64,000 nucleotides of DNA. Origin: Pseudoduganella rivuli (GTDB lineage: Bacteria; Pseudomonadota; Gammaproteobacteria; Burkholderiales; Burkholderiaceae_D). Below the pieces are notes generated by a model, which saw nothing but the letters and a program-made list of their open reading frames with translations, was not told the DNA's origin and did not search any database. Where the stretch lies: NCBI RefSeq assembly GCF_009674485.1, contig NZ_WKJJ01000002.1:450231-514230 (forward strand). The letters are read 5' to 3'. The translations under genes and the position numbers were made by a program. This document shows positions 37,092 to 47,477 of the stretch, in pieces. Every line of letters begins with the position of its first letter. The stretch's first letter is position 1.

Positions 37092-40000
37092 TTACATATT
37101 GCGGCGATACTGACCGCCCACCTCGAACAGCGCCGCCGTCACCTGGCCCAGCGAGCAGACGCGCACCGCGTCCATCAGCTTGGCGAACACGTTTTCATTG
37201 TCGATCGCGGCTTTCTGCAAGGCGGCCAGTGCCGCCGGCGCCTTGTCGGCGTTACGGGCGTGGAAGTCGGCCAGGCGCGTCAACTGCGACTGCTTTTCAT
37301 CGTCGGTCGAACGCGCCAGTTCGATCGGGGCCGGCACATCGGACGCCTTCGGATTGCGGAAGGTGTTGACGCCGATGATAGGCAGCGTGCCGTCGTGCTT
37401 CTGGTGTTCGTACAGCAGCGACTCTTCCTGGATCTTGCCGCGCTGGTAGCCGGTTTCCATCGCGCCCAGCACGCCGCCGCGTTCGGCGATGCGTTCGAAT
37501 TCCTGCAACACGGCTTCCTCCACCAGGTCGGTCAGCTCGTCGATGATGAACGAACCCTGGTTTGGGTTTTCATTTTTCGCCAGGCCCCACTCGCGGTTGA
37601 TGATCAGCTGGATCGCCAGAGCGCGGCGCACGGATTCGTCGGTCGGCGTGGTGATCGCTTCATCGTACGCGTTGGTGTGCAGCGAATTGCAGTTGTCGTA
37701 GATCGCGATCAGCGCCTGCAACGTGGTGCGGATGTCGTTGAAGTCGATTTCCTGCGCGTGCAGCGAACGGCCCGACGTTTGCACGTGGTACTTGAGCTTT
37801 TGCGAACGGTCGTTGGCGCCATACTTGTCGCGCATCGCCACCGCCCAGATGCGGCGCGCCACGCGGCCCAGCACCGTGTATTCCGGGTCCATGCCGTTCG
37901 AGAAGAAGAACGACAGGTTCGGAGCGAAGTCGTCGATGTGCATGCCGCGCGCCAGGTAGGCTTCGACGAAGGTGAAGCCGTTCGACAAGGTGAAGGCCAA
38001 CTGCGAAATCGGGTTCGCGCCTGCTTCGGCAATGTGGTAGCCGGAGATCGACACGGAATAGAAATTGCGCACCTGGTGGTGAACAAAATATTCCTGGATG
38101 TCGCCCATCACCTTCAGCGAGAACTCGGTCGAGAAGATGCACGTGTTCTGGCCCTGGTCTTCCTTCAGGATGTCGGCCTGCACGGTGCCGCGCACGTTTT
38201 GCAAGACCCAGTCGCGGATCTTGGCCGCTTCGTCGTCGGTCGGCTGGCGCTTGTTTTCTTCGATGAACTTGTCGACTTGCTGGTCGATGGCGGTGTTCAT
38301 GAACATGGCCAGGATCGTCGGCGCCGGGCCGTTGATGGTCATCGAGACGGACGTGCTCGGGCTGCACAAATTGAAACCGTCGTACAGCACTTTCATGTCG
38401 TCGAGCGTGGCGATGGACACGCCCGAGTTGCCGATCTTGCCGTAAATGTCGGGGCGGATCGCCGGGTCGGCGCCGTACAGGGTCACGGAGTCGAACGCCG
38501 TCGACAAACGCTTGGCATCCATGCCTGTCGAGACCAGCTTGAAACGGCGGTTGGTGCGGAAGGCATCGCCTTCACCGGCGAACATGCGGGTCGGGTCTTC
38601 GCCTTCGCGCTTGAACGCGAACACGCCGGCGGCGAACGGGAACGAGCCCGGCACGTTTTCCGACATCAGGAAGCGCAGGATTTCACCGTGGTCCTGGTAT
38701 TTCGGCAGCGAGACCTTGCGGATGCGCGTGCCGGACAGCGTGTGCTGCACCAGGCGGGTACGGATTTCCTTGTCGCGGATTTTCACGACGTAGTCGTCAC
38801 CCGCATAGGCGGCCTGCATGTCGGGCCACATGGCCAGCAGCTTTTTAGCGCCGCCATCCATCGCGTTGTCGCGTTCCGTGATCAGGCCATCGAGCGTATT
38901 CAGGTCGGCGTCCTTGCCGGCGGCCGCCAGCATGCGCTTGGTTTCCTGCAACTGCTGGCGTTCGCGCGCCAGTTGCACCTGTTTATTCGTGTTCTTGTGG
39001 TAGCCGCGCACGGTGTCGGCAATCTCCGCCAGGTAGCGCGTGCGGGCCGGTGGCACGATCACGTTCTTGCCGCTGGAGAAGCGCACGCCTGCAGGAGGCA
39101 GGATGCCTTCGCGGGTCTTCATGCCGAATTGCGCCAGTTCCGGCAGCAAGGCCTGGTACAGGGCCGTCACGCCATCGTCGTTGAAGCGGGACGCCTGGGT
39201 GCCGAACACCGGCATTTCTTCCGGACGCTTGGACCACAGTTCGCGGTTGCGCTGGTACTGTTTCGCCACGTCGCGCAGCGCATCCTGGGCGCCCTTGCGG
39301 TCGAACTTGTTGATGGCGATGAAGTCCGCGAAATCCAGCATGTCGATTTTTTCCAACTGCGATGCGGCGCCGAATTCCGGCGTCATCACGTACATCGACA
39401 CGTCGACGTGCGGCACGATGGCGGCGTCGCCCTGGCCGATGCCGGACGTTTCCACGATCACCAAATCAAAACCCGCCACCTTGCAGGCGGCGATGACGTC
39501 CGGCAGCGCCTGCGAAATTTCCGAACCGGCTTCGCGGGTCGCCAGCGAGCGCATGAAGATGCGCGTCTGGCCAGCCCACGGGCCGATCGCGTTCATGCGG
39601 ATACGGTCGCCCAGCAGCGCGCCGCCGGATTTGCGGCGCGACGGGTCGATTGAAATCACGGCGATGTTCAGGCAATCGCCCTGGTCCAGGCGGATGCGGC
39701 GGATCAGTTCATCGGTCAGCGACGATTTGCCGGCGCCGCCCGTGCCGGTGATGCCCAAGGTCGGCGCCGGCAGGTTTTCCGCGGTGGCTTGCAGTTCCGC
39801 GCGCAATTCCGGCGTCACCTTGTCGTTTTCCAGCGCCGTGATCAGTTGCGCCAGCGGGCGGTGGCGTTCGGCGATGTCACCCGTTTGCAGCGGCGCCAGC
39901 GACGTCGGCGCATATTGCGACAAGTCGCTGTCGCACTGCTGCACCATCCACTGGATCATGCCGACCAGGCCCATACGCTGGCCATCTTCCGGGCTGAAAA

Positions 40001-40388
40001 TGCGGGTCACGCCGTACGCGTGCAGGTCGGCGATTTCTTCCGGCACGATCACGCCGCCGCCGCCGCCAAACACCTTGATGTGGGAGCCGCCGCGCTGGCG
40101 CAGCAAGTCCAGCATGTATTTGAAGTATTCGACGTGGCCGCCCTGGTAGCTGGAAATGGCGATGCCTTGCACGTCTTCCGTCAGCGCCGCCGTCACCACT
40201 TCATCCACCGAGCGGTTGTGGCCCAGGTGGATCACTTCGACGCCGTTCGATTGCAGGATGCGGCGCATGATGTTGATCGAAGCGTCATGGCCGTCGAACA
40301 GCGAAGCGGCAGTGACGAAGCGTACCTTGTTGGCCGGCTTCGCCTGATCAGCGCCAGCGGCGAGTTTTGGTGCGGAGAGGTCGTTCAT
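37092..40388 (-). CDS. icmF: Fused isobutyryl-CoA mutase IcmF
   Basis: 1098 residues in the IcmF domain order: B12-binding domain at ~20-150 with [15 protein letters not shown] (cobalt-ligand His34), a MeaI-type G-protein chaperone domain with Walker [10 protein letters not shown] at 214-222 and [12 protein letters not shown] further on, then the large acyl-CoA mutase barrel (~560-1090) with [25 protein letters not shown]. It interconverts isobutyryl-CoA and butyryl-CoA (or pivalyl/isovaleryl-CoA in some members) using adenosylcobalamin. Typical role is branched-chain acid metabolism. A terminator follows; the start ATG is preceded by GGAAATCC-type weak site (AGGATTTCC). Confidence 0.95.
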   Translation of the reverse strand: MNDLSAPKLAAGADQAKPANKVRFVTAASLFDGHDASINIMRRILQSNGVEVIHLGHNRSVDEVVTAALTEDVQGIAISSYQGGHVEYFKYMLDLLRQRGGSHIKVFGGGGGVIVPEEIADLHAYGVTRIFSPEDGQRMGLVGMIQWMVQQCDSDLSQYAPTSLAPLQTGDIAERHRPLAQLITALENDKVTPELRAELQATAENLPAPTLGITGTGGAGKSSLTDELIRRIRLDQGDCLNIAVISIDPSRRKSGGALLGDRIRMNAIGPWAGQTRIFMRSLATREAGSEISQALPDVIAACKVAGFDLVIVETSGIGQGDAAIVPHVDVSMYVMTPEFGAASQLEKIDMLDFADFIAINKFDRKGAQDALRDVAKQYQRNRELWSKRPEEMPVFGTQASRFNDDGVTALYQALLPELAQFGMKTREGILPPAGVRFSSGKNVIVPPARTRYLAEIADTVRGYHKNTNKQVQLARERQQLQETKRMLAAAGKDADLNTLDGLITERDNAMDGGAKKLLAMWPDMQAAYAGDDYVVKIRDKEIRTRLVQHTLSGTRIRKVSLPKYQDHGEILRFLMSENVPGSFPFAAGVFAFKREGEDPTRMFAGEGDAFRTNRRFKLVSTGMDAKRLSTAFDSVTLYGADPAIRPDIYGKIGNSGVSIATLDDMKVLYDGFNLCSPSTSVSMTINGPAPTILAMFMNTAIDQQVDKFIEENKRQPTDDEAAKIRDWVLQNVRGTVQADILKEDQGQNTCIFSTEFSLKVMGDIQEYFVHHQVRNFYSVSISGYHIAEAGANPISQLAFTLSNGFTFVEAYLARGMHIDDFAPNLSFFFSNGMDPEYTVLGRVARRIWAVAMRDKYGANDRSQKLKYHVQTSGRSLHAQEIDFNDIRTTLQALIAIYDNCNSLHTNAYDEAITTPTDESVRRALAIQLIINREWGLAKNENPNQGSFIIDELTDLVEEAVLQEFERIAERGGVLGAMETGYQRGKIQEESLLYEHQKHDGTLPIIGVNTFRNPKASDVPAPIELARSTDDEKQSQLTRLADFHARNADKAPAALAALQKAAIDNENVFAKLMDAVRVCSLGQVTAALFEVGGQYRRNM

Positions 40389-40507
40389 GGAAATCCTTTG
40401 ATCTTGGACTGTTCAGGACGTGGTGTCTGAAATTATATGACGTTTACGTTAACGTCAAGTCAAGCAATTCTTTGGCGTTGGTGGTGTGCATGGCGGCAAT
40501 GTAATTA

Positions 40508-40581
40508 CCGCCCTACGGTACGTGGTATGCATGCCGGAACCCGATACCTCAACTCCGTAGGGCGGGTTTTACAAACCCGCC
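40508..40581. repeat. REP-like palindromic element between icmF and iorAB
   Basis: CCGCCCTACGG (40508-40518) is inverted as CCGTAGGGCGG (40555-40565), and GGCGGGTTT-TAC-AAACCCGCC (40561-40581) forms a perfect 9-bp hairpin. The core TACCGCCCTACG also occurs at 12961. This is the form of an extragenic palindromic repeat. Confidence 0.7.
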
Positions 40582-40591
40582 ATGCCAGCCA

Positions 40592-43500
40592 TTACGCGGC
40601 GTGTTTGTGGCCGCTATTGAAAATCGCCAACAGCCGCGCTTTCTCGGCGCGGAACTCCGCCACGGCTTTTTCCTTCACGTGGCCGAAGCCGCGGATTTTC
40701 TCCGGCAGCAACGCCAGCGCCACCGCCGTGTCATAGTTGTTGGCATCGACTTTGCTCAGCAGCAAGGTCACCAGTTCACGGTACTCGGCAATCAGCGCAC
40801 GCTCCATCTTGCGCTCTTCAGTGTAGCCAAAGATATCCAGCGCGCCACCGCGCAACCCCTTCATTTTTGCCAGCAGCTTGAAGGCGCTCCACATCCACGA
40901 ACCGAATTCCGCCTTGACCAGGTGGCCCTTGGCATCCTTTTTCGCGAACAGCGGCGGCGCCAGGTTGAATTTCAGCGAGAAGTTGCCTTCGAATTGCGAT
41001 TGCAGCTGCTCGACGAAGCGGCCATCCGTGTACAGGCGCGCCACTTCATATTCATCCTTGTACGCCATCAGTTTCGACAGCGACTTCGCCGCAGCCATGG
41101 CCAGCTTGTTGCCCAGCTTATTGTCCGCATTAAGGGACATGTCCTTGGCGCGCACCTGCTGCACCAGTTCTTCATACTGGGCGGCGTAGGCGGCGTTCTG
41201 GTAGCCGGTCAGGAATTCCACGCGTTTCTTGATGACGGTATCCAGGCTTTGCGGCATTTGCACGATGACGGCTTGCGCCGGGATCGCGGTTTTTTCCACG
41301 CGCTTCAGATCCACGGCGGCGCGACGGCCCCACAGGAAGCTCTTCTTGTTGGCTTCCACGCCGACGCCATTCAGTTCAATGGCGCGCAGCAGCGACGCTT
41401 CGGTCAGCGGAATGCGGCCGCGCTGCCATGCATATCCCAGCATGAACAGGTTGGCGGCAATCGAATCGCCCATCAATGCCGTCGCCAGCTTGGTGGCGTC
41501 GATAAAGTCGGCGGCAGCCGTGTTGCTGTTGTCTTGCGGCGCGCCCACGGATTCGCGGATCAGCGCTTTGACTTCCTGCACCGGGTATTCCCAGTCGCGC
41601 TGCTGGGCAAACGTGCCGGGCGGCTGTTCGTGCAGGTTGACCACGGCCAGCGTGCGGCCCGGACGCATTTTCGATACGGCGTCCGATGCGCCGGCGGTCA
41701 GCATGTCGCAGCCCAGGATCAGGTCGGCCTCGCCGGTGGCGATGCGCTGCGCGCGCAAGTGGGCCGGCGAACGGGCGATCTTCACGTGCGACGTGACGGA
41801 ACCGTTCTTTTGCGACATGCCCGTCATGTCCAGCACGGACGCGCCTTTGCCTTCCAGGTGTGCGGCCATGCCCATCAGCGCGCCCACCGTGATGACACCG
41901 GTGCCGCCGATACCGTTGATCAGGATGTTGTACGGGTGTTCGCAGTCCGGCAGCGCAGGTTGCGGCAGCACGCCCCAGCCATCGTCCGCGTTCTTGTCCT
42001 TCGAGACGCCCGTCTTCGATTTCTTCAGGTTACCGCCTTCGACCGAGACGAACGACGGGCAGAAGCCCTTCACGCACGAATAATCCTTGTTGCACGACGA
42101 CTGGTCGATGGTGCGCTTGCGGCCGAATTCCGTTTCCTTCGGCAGGATCGATACGCAGTTCGACTGGATGCCGCAATCGCCACACCCTTCGCACACGGCT
42201 TCATTGATGACCATGCGCTTGGCCGGGTCGGGGAATTCGCCTTTCTTGCGGCGGCGGCGCTTTTCGGCGGCGCAGGTCTGGTCGTAAATCAGCACGGAAG
42301 CGCCGGGCAGTTCGCGCAATTCGCGCTGCACGGCATCCATGTCCTTGCGGTCATGCAGCGACACGATGGCCGGCAGGGCGGAGCGATCGGTATAACGCGA
42401 CAAGTCTTCCGTTACCAGCGCAATGCGCTTGACGCCTTCTGCCGCCATTTGCTGCGCGATCATCGGCACGGACACGGTGCCGTCGACCGGCTGGCCGCCC
42501 GTCATCGCGACGGCGTCGTTGTACAGGATCTTGTAGGTGATGTTGACCTTGGCCGCCACGGCGGCGCGGATCGCCAGGTAGCCGGAGTGGAAATAGGTGC
42601 CGTCACCCAGGTTCTGGAACACGTGCGGCACTTTCGAGAACGCGGCCTGGCCGATCCACGGCGCGCCTTCGCCGCCCATGTGCGTGGTCAGCTTGTTGTA
42701 TTCCGGGTAGATCGACGTGGCCATCACGTGGCAGCCGATGCCGGCCAGCGCGAACGAACCGTCCGGCACCTTGGTCGACGTGTTGTGCGGGCAGCCGGAG
42801 CAATAGAAGGCGGGACGGAATGGCGTGTCGATGGCCTTTTTCAGTACCGCGTCTTTCGCATCGAGGAAGGTCAGGCGGGCCTTGATCTGGTCCTGGATAT
42901 GGGTGTCCGTGATGTACTGCTTGACGCGCGATGCGATCACGCGCGCCACTTGCGACACGGAGAAGTCAGCCTTCGGCGGCAGCAGCCATTCGCCGCGCGG
43001 CGCCACCCATTCGCCCTTGTCATCGAACTTGCCGACCACGCGCGGACGCACGTCTTCGCGCCAGTTGTACAACTGTTCTTTCAACTGGTATTCGACGAAC
43101 TGGCGCTTTTCTTCGACCACGAGGATTTCGTCCAGGCCCTGTGCGAACTCGCGCACGGAATCCGGTTCCAGCGGCCATGGCATGGCGACCTTGAACAGGC
43201 GCAGGCCGACCTTGGCGGCCATCTCTTCATCAATGCCCAGTTCTTCCAGCGCTTCCAGCACGTCCAGGTACGATTTGCCGGACGCGATGATGCCCAGCTT
43301 GGCATCCGCGGAATCGATGGTGGTGTGATTCAGTTTGTTTTCACGGGCATAGGCCAGCGCCGCATAGATCTTGTAGTCCTGCATCAGCGCTTCCTGGTTG
43401 CGCGCCTGCTGGCCCAGCGGGATCGCGGACAGGCGGGCATTCAGGCCGCCTTCCGGCATATGGAAGTCTTTCGGAATCTTCACGTCGACGCGGAATGGAT

Positions 43501-44176
43501 TCGCATCGACCGAGGCCGACGATTCCACCGTGTCGGCCAGCGCCTTGAAGGCCACGGCGCAGCCGGAAAAGCGCGACATGGCCCAGCCGTGCACGCCCAG
43601 GTCCAGGTATTCCTGCACGTTGCATGGGTACAGCACGGGGATCATGCAGGCGGAGAAGATGTGGTCGGACTGGTGCGGCAGCGTTGACGAATACGCGCCG
43701 TGGTCGTCGCCGGCCACCAGCAGCACGCCGCCGTGCCTGGACGTGCCCGCATGGTTCATGTGCTTGAAGACATCGCCGCAGCGGTCCACGCCGGGGCCCT
43801 TGCCGTACCACATGGCAAACACGCCATCGTACTTGGCCGGGCCGATCAAATCCACCTGCTGCGAACCCCAGACGGCGGTCGCCGCCAGGTCTTCATTCAC
43901 GCCCGGCACGAATTGCACGTTGTGCGCTTCCAGGTGTTTCTTGGCTTTCCACAGCGTTTCATCCAACCCGCCCAGCGGCGAACCGCGGTAGCCGGAAATG
44001 AAGCCGCCCGTGTTCAGGCCGGCGGCGTGGTCGCGCACCTGTTGCATCATCGGCAAGCGCACCAGCGCCTGGATGCCGGACAGGAAGATGTTGCCGGAAG
44101 TGGCCGTGTATTTGTCGTCGAGTGTGACGGAAGTAAGGCGGTCGGCGGTTGCCGCTGGTGCCGTGGTGTCGGCCAT
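40592..44176 (-). CDS. Indolepyruvate ferredoxin oxidoreductase, fused subunits
   Basis: 1194 residues from the ATG at 44176 behind GGAGA; the longer frame adds an implausible Arg/Thr/Pro-rich leader. The order is N-terminal pyruvate-ferredoxin-oxidoreductase-like domain, thiamine diphosphate domain (FYCSGCPHNTSTKVPDGSFALAGIGCHVMAT), a ferredoxin-like block (VCEGCGDCGIQSNCVSI), a gamma-type domain (GIGGTGVITVGALMGMAAHLEGK) and a C-terminal DUF6537-like region. It oxidatively decarboxylates aryl- or branched 2-oxo acids (indolepyruvate, phenylpyruvate) to acyl-CoA with ferredoxin as acceptor. Placed next to icmF it suggests amino-acid-derived acyl-CoA catabolism. Confidence 0.92.
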   Translation of the reverse strand: MADTTAPAATADRLTSVTLDDKYTATSGNIFLSGIQALVRLPMMQQVRDHAAGLNTGGFISGYRGSPLGGLDETLWKAKKHLEAHNVQFVPGVNEDLAATAVWGSQQVDLIGPAKYDGVFAMWYGKGPGVDRCGDVFKHMNHAGTSRHGGVLLVAGDDHGAYSSTLPHQSDHIFSACMIPVLYPCNVQEYLDLGVHGWAMSRFSGCAVAFKALADTVESSASVDANPFRVDVKIPKDFHMPEGGLNARLSAIPLGQQARNQEALMQDYKIYAALAYARENKLNHTTIDSADAKLGIIASGKSYLDVLEALEELGIDEEMAAKVGLRLFKVAMPWPLEPDSVREFAQGLDEILVVEEKRQFVEYQLKEQLYNWREDVRPRVVGKFDDKGEWVAPRGEWLLPPKADFSVSQVARVIASRVKQYITDTHIQDQIKARLTFLDAKDAVLKKAIDTPFRPAFYCSGCPHNTSTKVPDGSFALAGIGCHVMATSIYPEYNKLTTHMGGEGAPWIGQAAFSKVPHVFQNLGDGTYFHSGYLAIRAAVAAKVNITYKILYNDAVAMTGGQPVDGTVSVPMIAQQMAAEGVKRIALVTEDLSRYTDRSALPAIVSLHDRKDMDAVQRELRELPGASVLIYDQTCAAEKRRRRKKGEFPDPAKRMVINEAVCEGCGDCGIQSNCVSILPKETEFGRKRTIDQSSCNKDYSCVKGFCPSFVSVEGGNLKKSKTGVSKDKNADDGWGVLPQPALPDCEHPYNILINGIGGTGVITVGALMGMAAHLEGKGASVLDMTGMSQKNGSVTSHVKIARSPAHLRAQRIATGEADLILGCDMLTAGASDAVSKMRPGRTLAVVNLHEQPPGTFAQQRDWEYPVQEVKALIRESVGAPQDNSNTAAADFIDATKLATALMGDSIAANLFMLGYAWQRGRIPLTEASLLRAIELNGVGVEANKKSFLWGRRAAVDLKRVEKTAIPAQAVIVQMPQSLDTVIKKRVEFLTGYQNAAYAAQYEELVQQVRAKDMSLNADNKLGNKLAMAAAKSLSKLMAYKDEYEVARLYTDGRFVEQLQSQFEGNFSLKFNLAPPLFAKKDAKGHLVKAEFGSWMWSAFKLLAKMKGLRGGALDIFGYTEERKMERALIAEYRELVTLLLSKVDANNYDTAVALALLPEKIRGFGHVKEKAVAEFRAEKARLLAIFNSGHKHAA

Positions 44177-44398
44177 GGTGATGTCTCCAAAAGGGTATTC
44201 GGGATCGCCGCCAGTCGTCGCGGTGCGCCGGGTAAGCGCGGGCGGGACAGGCGTATTGCCGCGGGTCTGCGGCATTACAACGTGCTTACGGATAGTTTAG
44301 GTCTAAAAAATCCGCATAGCGTGCCAGTTTAATTGGCAAGTTGACGTATACGGAAATACCGTTTCTCGATGGGGGTATAAGAAAAAATTATGGCAGGC

Positions 44399-46342
44399 TT
44401 AGCGGCTGGCATGACGGGTGAACGTTTGCGCCGCCTGCAGCACCTGGTCCGCCACCAGTTCTGCTCCGGCAACGGACAAATGGTTGTCGTCAAAGTAATA
44501 GGCAGCGCCGCCCCGGGCGGCGTAGCAATTGCTGTTGTCGCACAAGACTTTGGCCGGGTCGACGATGCGCGCTTCGCGCGGAATCTGGCTCAGCCGCGCA
44601 TTGGTCCAGGCGCTGCGTGCATCCCACCACGCGCGGCGCACCGACACCACGTCGCTGCGGGGATCGGTCGCGCGGAACAGCAGCTTGTCCATGGGGCGGG
44701 CCAGTTCCGGCGCCTGCAGCACGAGGATCACTTGTTTGCCGCTGCCGATGAAATAACGCAGCACGTCAACCAGCGCAGTCCAGCGCTGCTCTTGCTGCGC
44801 GGCGCTGAAGTCGTGCGGCAGATGGGGGTACGTCAGTTCATGTACGCCGAATAAATGGGCATTGATACGGTGCGACACCACCACGGTTTCAATTTCCGGA
44901 TGCTGGCCGATATAGTGCGCGGCTTCCTGCGTCCATTCGGAACAGTGCGGCATTTCCTCCAGCATCGTGCCGAACGACGGCGCGCAGCCGCTGAAAGAAA
45001 AATGCTTGAGCTTGATGCCCTGCGGTTGCAGCTTTTCAGCCACTGCATAGGCCAGCTCGATCGCATGGCTGTCGCCGTACGCGGCCCACGTCAGCTTTCC
45101 TGCCAGGTATTCGCACGCGGCTTCCGGCTTGCGGTAATCCTTGCCTTCGGTATGGCACGTTTCGCGCTTCGGGCTGGGGTGCGCGGTTTTCAGCACGGCC
45201 AACTGTTCCGGCGTCGTGCGCTGTTCCAGGAAGCCGTGCGTGAACTGGCCGCTGAGGCCTGCTGCGGTAAACAGCATGCTGCCGGCCAGGCCAAACGTGA
45301 AGACTTGCTTGCGGGCGACGACGCGGCGGGTGCGGAAGGGCGCTTCCACGTATTTCCAGCTGAAGCAGGCCAGCGCCAGTACCGCGGCCACCAGCGCCGC
45401 CAACAATGCCGGCGACGGCTCGTCCAGGCTGCGGTGGCGGGCAAAGGCAAACAGCGGCTGGTGCCACAGGTAGGCGCTGTAGCTGACCACGCCGATGCCG
45501 ACGAAGGGCTTGCTGGCCAATAAGCGTCCGACCCACGTGGCAGGGCGGGCGTACAGGATGATCAGGGCCGCGCCCACGGTTGGCGCCAGCGCATACACGC
45601 TGGGGAAGGGCGTATTTTTATCGTAGACGAACAGGGAAAAGGCGATGAGGGCCAGGCCGGCCAGGCTGCCCAGCTGGCGCATCCTGTCGGAAACCTGCGC
45701 GTCGATGCTGGTGGTGAAATAAATGGCCGTGAAGGCGCCGATCAGCAATTCCCATGCGCGGGTCGGCAATAAATAAAAAGTGAAGTCCGGCTTGTCATGC
45801 ACCAGCATTTGCGCGGCGACCAGGCTGGCCAGGCCGATCGCGGCCAGCACTGCCAGCAAGACCCGCTTGCCGGCGCGCCATACCAGCATCAACAGCAAGG
45901 GGAAAAACACATAGTATTGTTCTTCGACGGCCAGGCTCCACGTGTGCAGCAAGGGTTTCAGTTCTGTCGCCGTATCGAAATAGCCGCCGGTCAGCCAGAA
46001 CAGGATGTTGGAACTGAACAGCGTGACGGACACGACGCTTTGCGCGAATCCCTTGGTGTCGGCCGGCGGCAGCCATAACCAGGCGAACGGCAGGCAGGCG
46101 GCCAGCACGAAAAACAGGGCGGGCAAGATGCGCCGGGCGCGCCGTTCATAGAAATTCACGATGCTGAATTTCCCGAGCATCAATTCCGCGTAAATGATGC
46201 TGGTGATCAGGTAGCCGCTGATGACAAAGAAAATATCGACACCGACAAAGCCGCCGCTGAACAGCTGGAAGCCGGCGTGGAACAGGATGACGGGGATGAC
46301 CGCGACAGTACGCAAGCCATCGACTTCGGGACGATATTGCAT
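44399..46342 (-). CDS. OafA/YrhL-type acyltransferase with SGNH domain
   Basis: 647 residues. The N-terminal acyltransferase-3 domain starts at MQYRPEVDGLRTVAVIPVILFHAGF, with about ten membrane segments and the conserved RRARRILPALF loop. The C-terminal periplasmic SGNH domain has WAAYGDSHAIELAY (block I) and YYFDDNHLSVAGAELVA (DxxH). Such proteins O-acetylate lipopolysaccharide, peptidoglycan or exopolysaccharide, moving the acyl group across the inner membrane. No polysaccharide genes flank it, so the acceptor is unknown. Confidence 0.92.
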   Translation of the reverse strand: MQYRPEVDGLRTVAVIPVILFHAGFQLFSGGFVGVDIFFVISGYLITSIIYAELMLGKFSIVNFYERRARRILPALFFVLAACLPFAWLWLPPADTKGFAQSVVSVTLFSSNILFWLTGGYFDTATELKPLLHTWSLAVEEQYYVFFPLLLMLVWRAGKRVLLAVLAAIGLASLVAAQMLVHDKPDFTFYLLPTRAWELLIGAFTAIYFTTSIDAQVSDRMRQLGSLAGLALIAFSLFVYDKNTPFPSVYALAPTVGAALIILYARPATWVGRLLASKPFVGIGVVSYSAYLWHQPLFAFARHRSLDEPSPALLAALVAAVLALACFSWKYVEAPFRTRRVVARKQVFTFGLAGSMLFTAAGLSGQFTHGFLEQRTTPEQLAVLKTAHPSPKRETCHTEGKDYRKPEAACEYLAGKLTWAAYGDSHAIELAYAVAEKLQPQGIKLKHFSFSGCAPSFGTMLEEMPHCSEWTQEAAHYIGQHPEIETVVVSHRINAHLFGVHELTYPHLPHDFSAAQQEQRWTALVDVLRYFIGSGKQVILVLQAPELARPMDKLLFRATDPRSDVVSVRRAWWDARSAWTNARLSQIPREARIVDPAKVLCDNSNCYAARGGAAYYFDDNHLSVAGAELVADQVLQAAQTFTRHASR

Positions 46343-46411
46343 TTCGGATGCTCTATGCGGCGCCGTGCGGATGGCACGAGGTTGAGGTAGTTATTTATTT
46401 TACATTAACTT

Positions 46412-47347
46412 TTACTCACTCAGTGGCAGCAGGCGCGCACCGATCCAGTAGCCGCTCTGGCACAGTTCCGCCGCGACCTGGCAGATCAGGCGGCTGACGG
46501 CGGCTGCCGCATTCGTCAGCGGGATGTTTTTCGAGCCGCACAGCACCACAGTGCGGGAAATCGACGGGCTGTGAATGGGCAGCGCGCGCATGGCGCCACG
46601 CTCGACTTCCGCCAGCACGGGGGCCACCGGCAAGATCGTGGCGCCCATGCCGGCCAGGATGGCGGATTTCAGGATCGCGATGGAATTGATTTCAATGATG
46701 TTCGCTGTCGCCAGGCCCGCGCTGCGCGCCACCGCCTCGATGCGGGGCCGCACGCCGTGCTGCATGCCGGGCAGGATCAACTGGGTGGACAGCGCCTGTG
46801 ACAGCGCAATGCCGTCATCGGCGGGCGCCATGTCGGTACGGCAAATGTAGCGCAGCTCTTCTTCCGCCAGCGGCGTACAGACGAAGGGCGACAACTGGCC
46901 GTCATCGAACAGCACGGCCAGGTTGACCCGGCCCGACTTCAATTGTTCGGCCAGGTTGCCCGTCAATTCCTCCGTCAATTGCAACGTGATTTCCGGGAAT
47001 TGCGCGCGCGTGGCCGTCAGCAGCGGCAATGCCAGCGCGCCGGAAATGCTGTGTGGCAAACCAACAGTCACACTGCCGGACGGCCGCGTTGCCGATTGCG
47101 TGACGGCCGAGCGGGCGTCCGACACTTGCTTGAGGATGGCCAGCGCATGTTCGTAAAACACCTTGCCGGCATCGGTGCTGAGTACGCCCTGGGCCGACCG
47201 GTGCAGCAATTGCGCGCCCAGTTCTTCTTCCAGTTGGCGTAATTGCTGCGTCAGGGCGGGCTGTGCGACGTGCAGCATGGCGGCCGCGCGCGACAGCGAA
47301 CCATGGTCGACGATGGCGACAAAATAGCGGAGCTGGCGTAATTCCAT
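46412..47347 (-). CDS. LysR family transcriptional regulator
   Basis: 311 residues from MELRQLRYFVAIVDHGSLSRAAAMLHVAQPALTQQLRQLEEELGAQLLHR, a standard LysR winged helix; the co-inducer domain follows (~90-300). The opening and the LPHSISGALALPLL region resemble the Nac-like branch. The target is not evident; the gene is divergent from the HD-GYP gene with a 130-bp gap, which it may control. Confidence 0.92.
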   Translation of the reverse strand: MELRQLRYFVAIVDHGSLSRAAAMLHVAQPALTQQLRQLEEELGAQLLHRSAQGVLSTDAGKVFYEHALAILKQVSDARSAVTQSATRPSGSVTVGLPHSISGALALPLLTATRAQFPEITLQLTEELTGNLAEQLKSGRVNLAVLFDDGQLSPFVCTPLAEEELRYICRTDMAPADDGIALSQALSTQLILPGMQHGVRPRIEAVARSAGLATANIIEINSIAILKSAILAGMGATILPVAPVLAEVERGAMRALPIHSPSISRTVVLCGSKNIPLTNAAAAVSRLICQVAAELCQSGYWIGARLLPLSE

Positions 47348-47477
47348 GTAAAGAGTGTTGTGTGCAGGACATAGTGATGAATCCTGCTGGAAACAATTTG
47401 TTATACTGATTCTAACGCCTGATCGCTGCATTATTACCTTTTATCACACCCCACATAGCCCGCAGCAGAGTTTTCCT

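Noticed and set aside
37260..39653. 797-codon plus-strand open frame opposite icmF
   Set aside because: Antisense shadow of a confidently identified gene.
40601..43687. 1028-codon plus-strand open frame opposite the indolepyruvate oxidoreductase gene
   Set aside because: Antisense shadow typical of GC-rich DNA; composition is His/Arg/Gln-rich and no domain is recognisable.
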